A stretch of DNA of 5,986 nucleotides from an uncultured bacterium (GTDB lineage Bacteria; Cyanobacteriota; Vampirovibrionia; Gastranaerophilales; Gastranaerophilaceae). Of the stretch, positions 5,507-5,986 are shown in pieces. A model generated the notes under the pieces. The model was not told the DNA's origin. It saw nothing but the letters and a program-made list of their open reading frames with translations, and ran no database searches. Position 1 is the first letter of the stretch, and every line of letters starts with the position of its first letter. The position numbers and the translations under genes are program-made. The DNA lies in contig CASECH010000186.1 of the NCBI GenBank assembly GCA_949286405.1, positions 1 through 5,986 on the forward strand, in the 5' to 3' direction.

Positions 5507-5986
5507 ATGGCTGTAGAAAGACAACATGTAAAGGAACAAGATAAGATTGAAAGAAGACATAATTTTGATCCTGTAGAAAGTAATTTGACTGATGATCAGG
5601 TGAAACTTGAAGCATCAAGATGTTTGAATTGTAAAAATCCAAAATGTGTTCAAGGGTGCCCTGTAAATATTCAAATACCTCAATTTATTCAAGCAATTAA
5701 GGAAGGTAATTTGGATAAAGCAGGTGAAATTATAAGACAAACAAGCATGTTGCCTTCTGTCTGCGGACGTGTATGCCCTCAAGAAAGACAATGTGAAGGA
5801 AATTGTATTCTAGGAATCAAAGGTCAACCGGTTGCAATTGGTGCTTTAGAAAGATATGTAGGAGATAATACTAAGGCAGATATGCCTGAGATTAAGCCTT
5901 CAGGTAAAAAAGTTGCAGTAGTCGGTTCTGGTTGTGCCGGTATGACAGCTGCTTGTGATTTGAGAAAAGAAGGTCATGAAGTAGAA
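5507..5986 (+). CDS. gltA: NADPH-dependent glutamate synthase small-subunit-type flavoprotein (GltA/NfnB family), 3' end cut off
   Basis: The first 160 residues of a protein whose family is normally about 460 residues. Members carry FAD and two 4Fe-4S clusters and pass electrons from NADPH, as homotetrameric GltA, as the beta subunit of glutamate synthase, or as NfnB in the electron-bifurcating ferredoxin:NADP oxidoreductase. Visible here are two cysteine sets for the clusters, C39/C42/C47/C51 (CxxCxxxxCxxxCP) and C86/C90/C96/C100, inside the helical Fe-S domain, then the start of the FAD-binding Rossmann fold VAVVGSGCAGM (136-146). The dinucleotide motif has Cys where GSGPAG is usual. The start is fixed by AAGGGGA at good spacing, with its own promoter at 5434-5461. 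The NADPH domain lies outside the window. Whether it is GltA or NfnB depends on whether an nfnA-type partner lies nearby, and no partner is seen upstream. Confidence 0.9.
   Translation, partial: MAVERQHVKEQDKIERRHNFDPVESNLTDDQVKLEASRCLNCKNPKCVQGCPVNIQIPQFIQAIKEGNLDKAGEIIRQTSMLPSVCGRVCPQERQCEGNCILGIKGQPVAIGALERYVGDNTKADMPEIKPSGKKVAVVGSGCAGMTAACDLRKEGHEVE

Overview
The window is an AT-rich bacterial segment using the standard code (TGA and TAA act as stops). It carries five protein genes and no RNA gene, insertion sequence, CRISPR array or long repeat that I can see. Base composition, anaerobe-type enzymes (an M20 peptidase, a GltA/NfnB-type iron-sulfur flavoprotein) and a mix of Shine-Dalgarno and non-Shine-Dalgarno starts suggest a gut-type anaerobe. 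Gastranaerophilales (non-photosynthetic relatives of Cyanobacteria) or a low-GC Clostridia/Bacilli lineage are my candidates. This is inference, and no marker gene settles it.

Layout: (1) 1-1158, minus strand: an M20-family di/tripeptidase, cut off by the left edge close to its C-terminus. (2) 1159-1286: divergent intergenic region with a good promoter for the peptidase and a perfect 10-bp inverted repeat whose right arm covers the ribosome binding site of the next gene. (3) 1287-2177, plus strand: an unrecognised 296-residue protein with a HEIQH zinc-protease signature. (4) 2194-4563, minus strand: complete MutS2, converging on gene 3 with only 16 bp between stop codons. (5) 4564-4672: divergent intergenic region; the mutS2 promoter lies so close to the ATG that the mRNA is probably leaderless. 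(6) 4673-5428, plus strand: a DUF1796-type putative papain-like cysteine peptidase. (7) 5429-5506: promoter region with a GTA-N8-TAC palindrome. (8) 5507-5986, plus strand: the first 160 residues of an NADPH-dependent glutamate synthase small-subunit-type protein (gltA), cut off by the right edge.

The genes alternate in strand and each seems to have its own promoter, so there is no operon and no obvious shared pathway. Three genes (M20 peptidase, mutS2, gltA) share the promoter form TTG-three bases-16 bp-TAAAAT. I do not see a clearly new multi-gene system. The most interesting items are the orphan HEXXH protein with a possible occluded ribosome binding site, the likely leaderless mutS2 transcript, and the NtcA-like palindrome in front of a nitrogen-assimilation gene. 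All coding regions were read from the sequence alone, without database searches.
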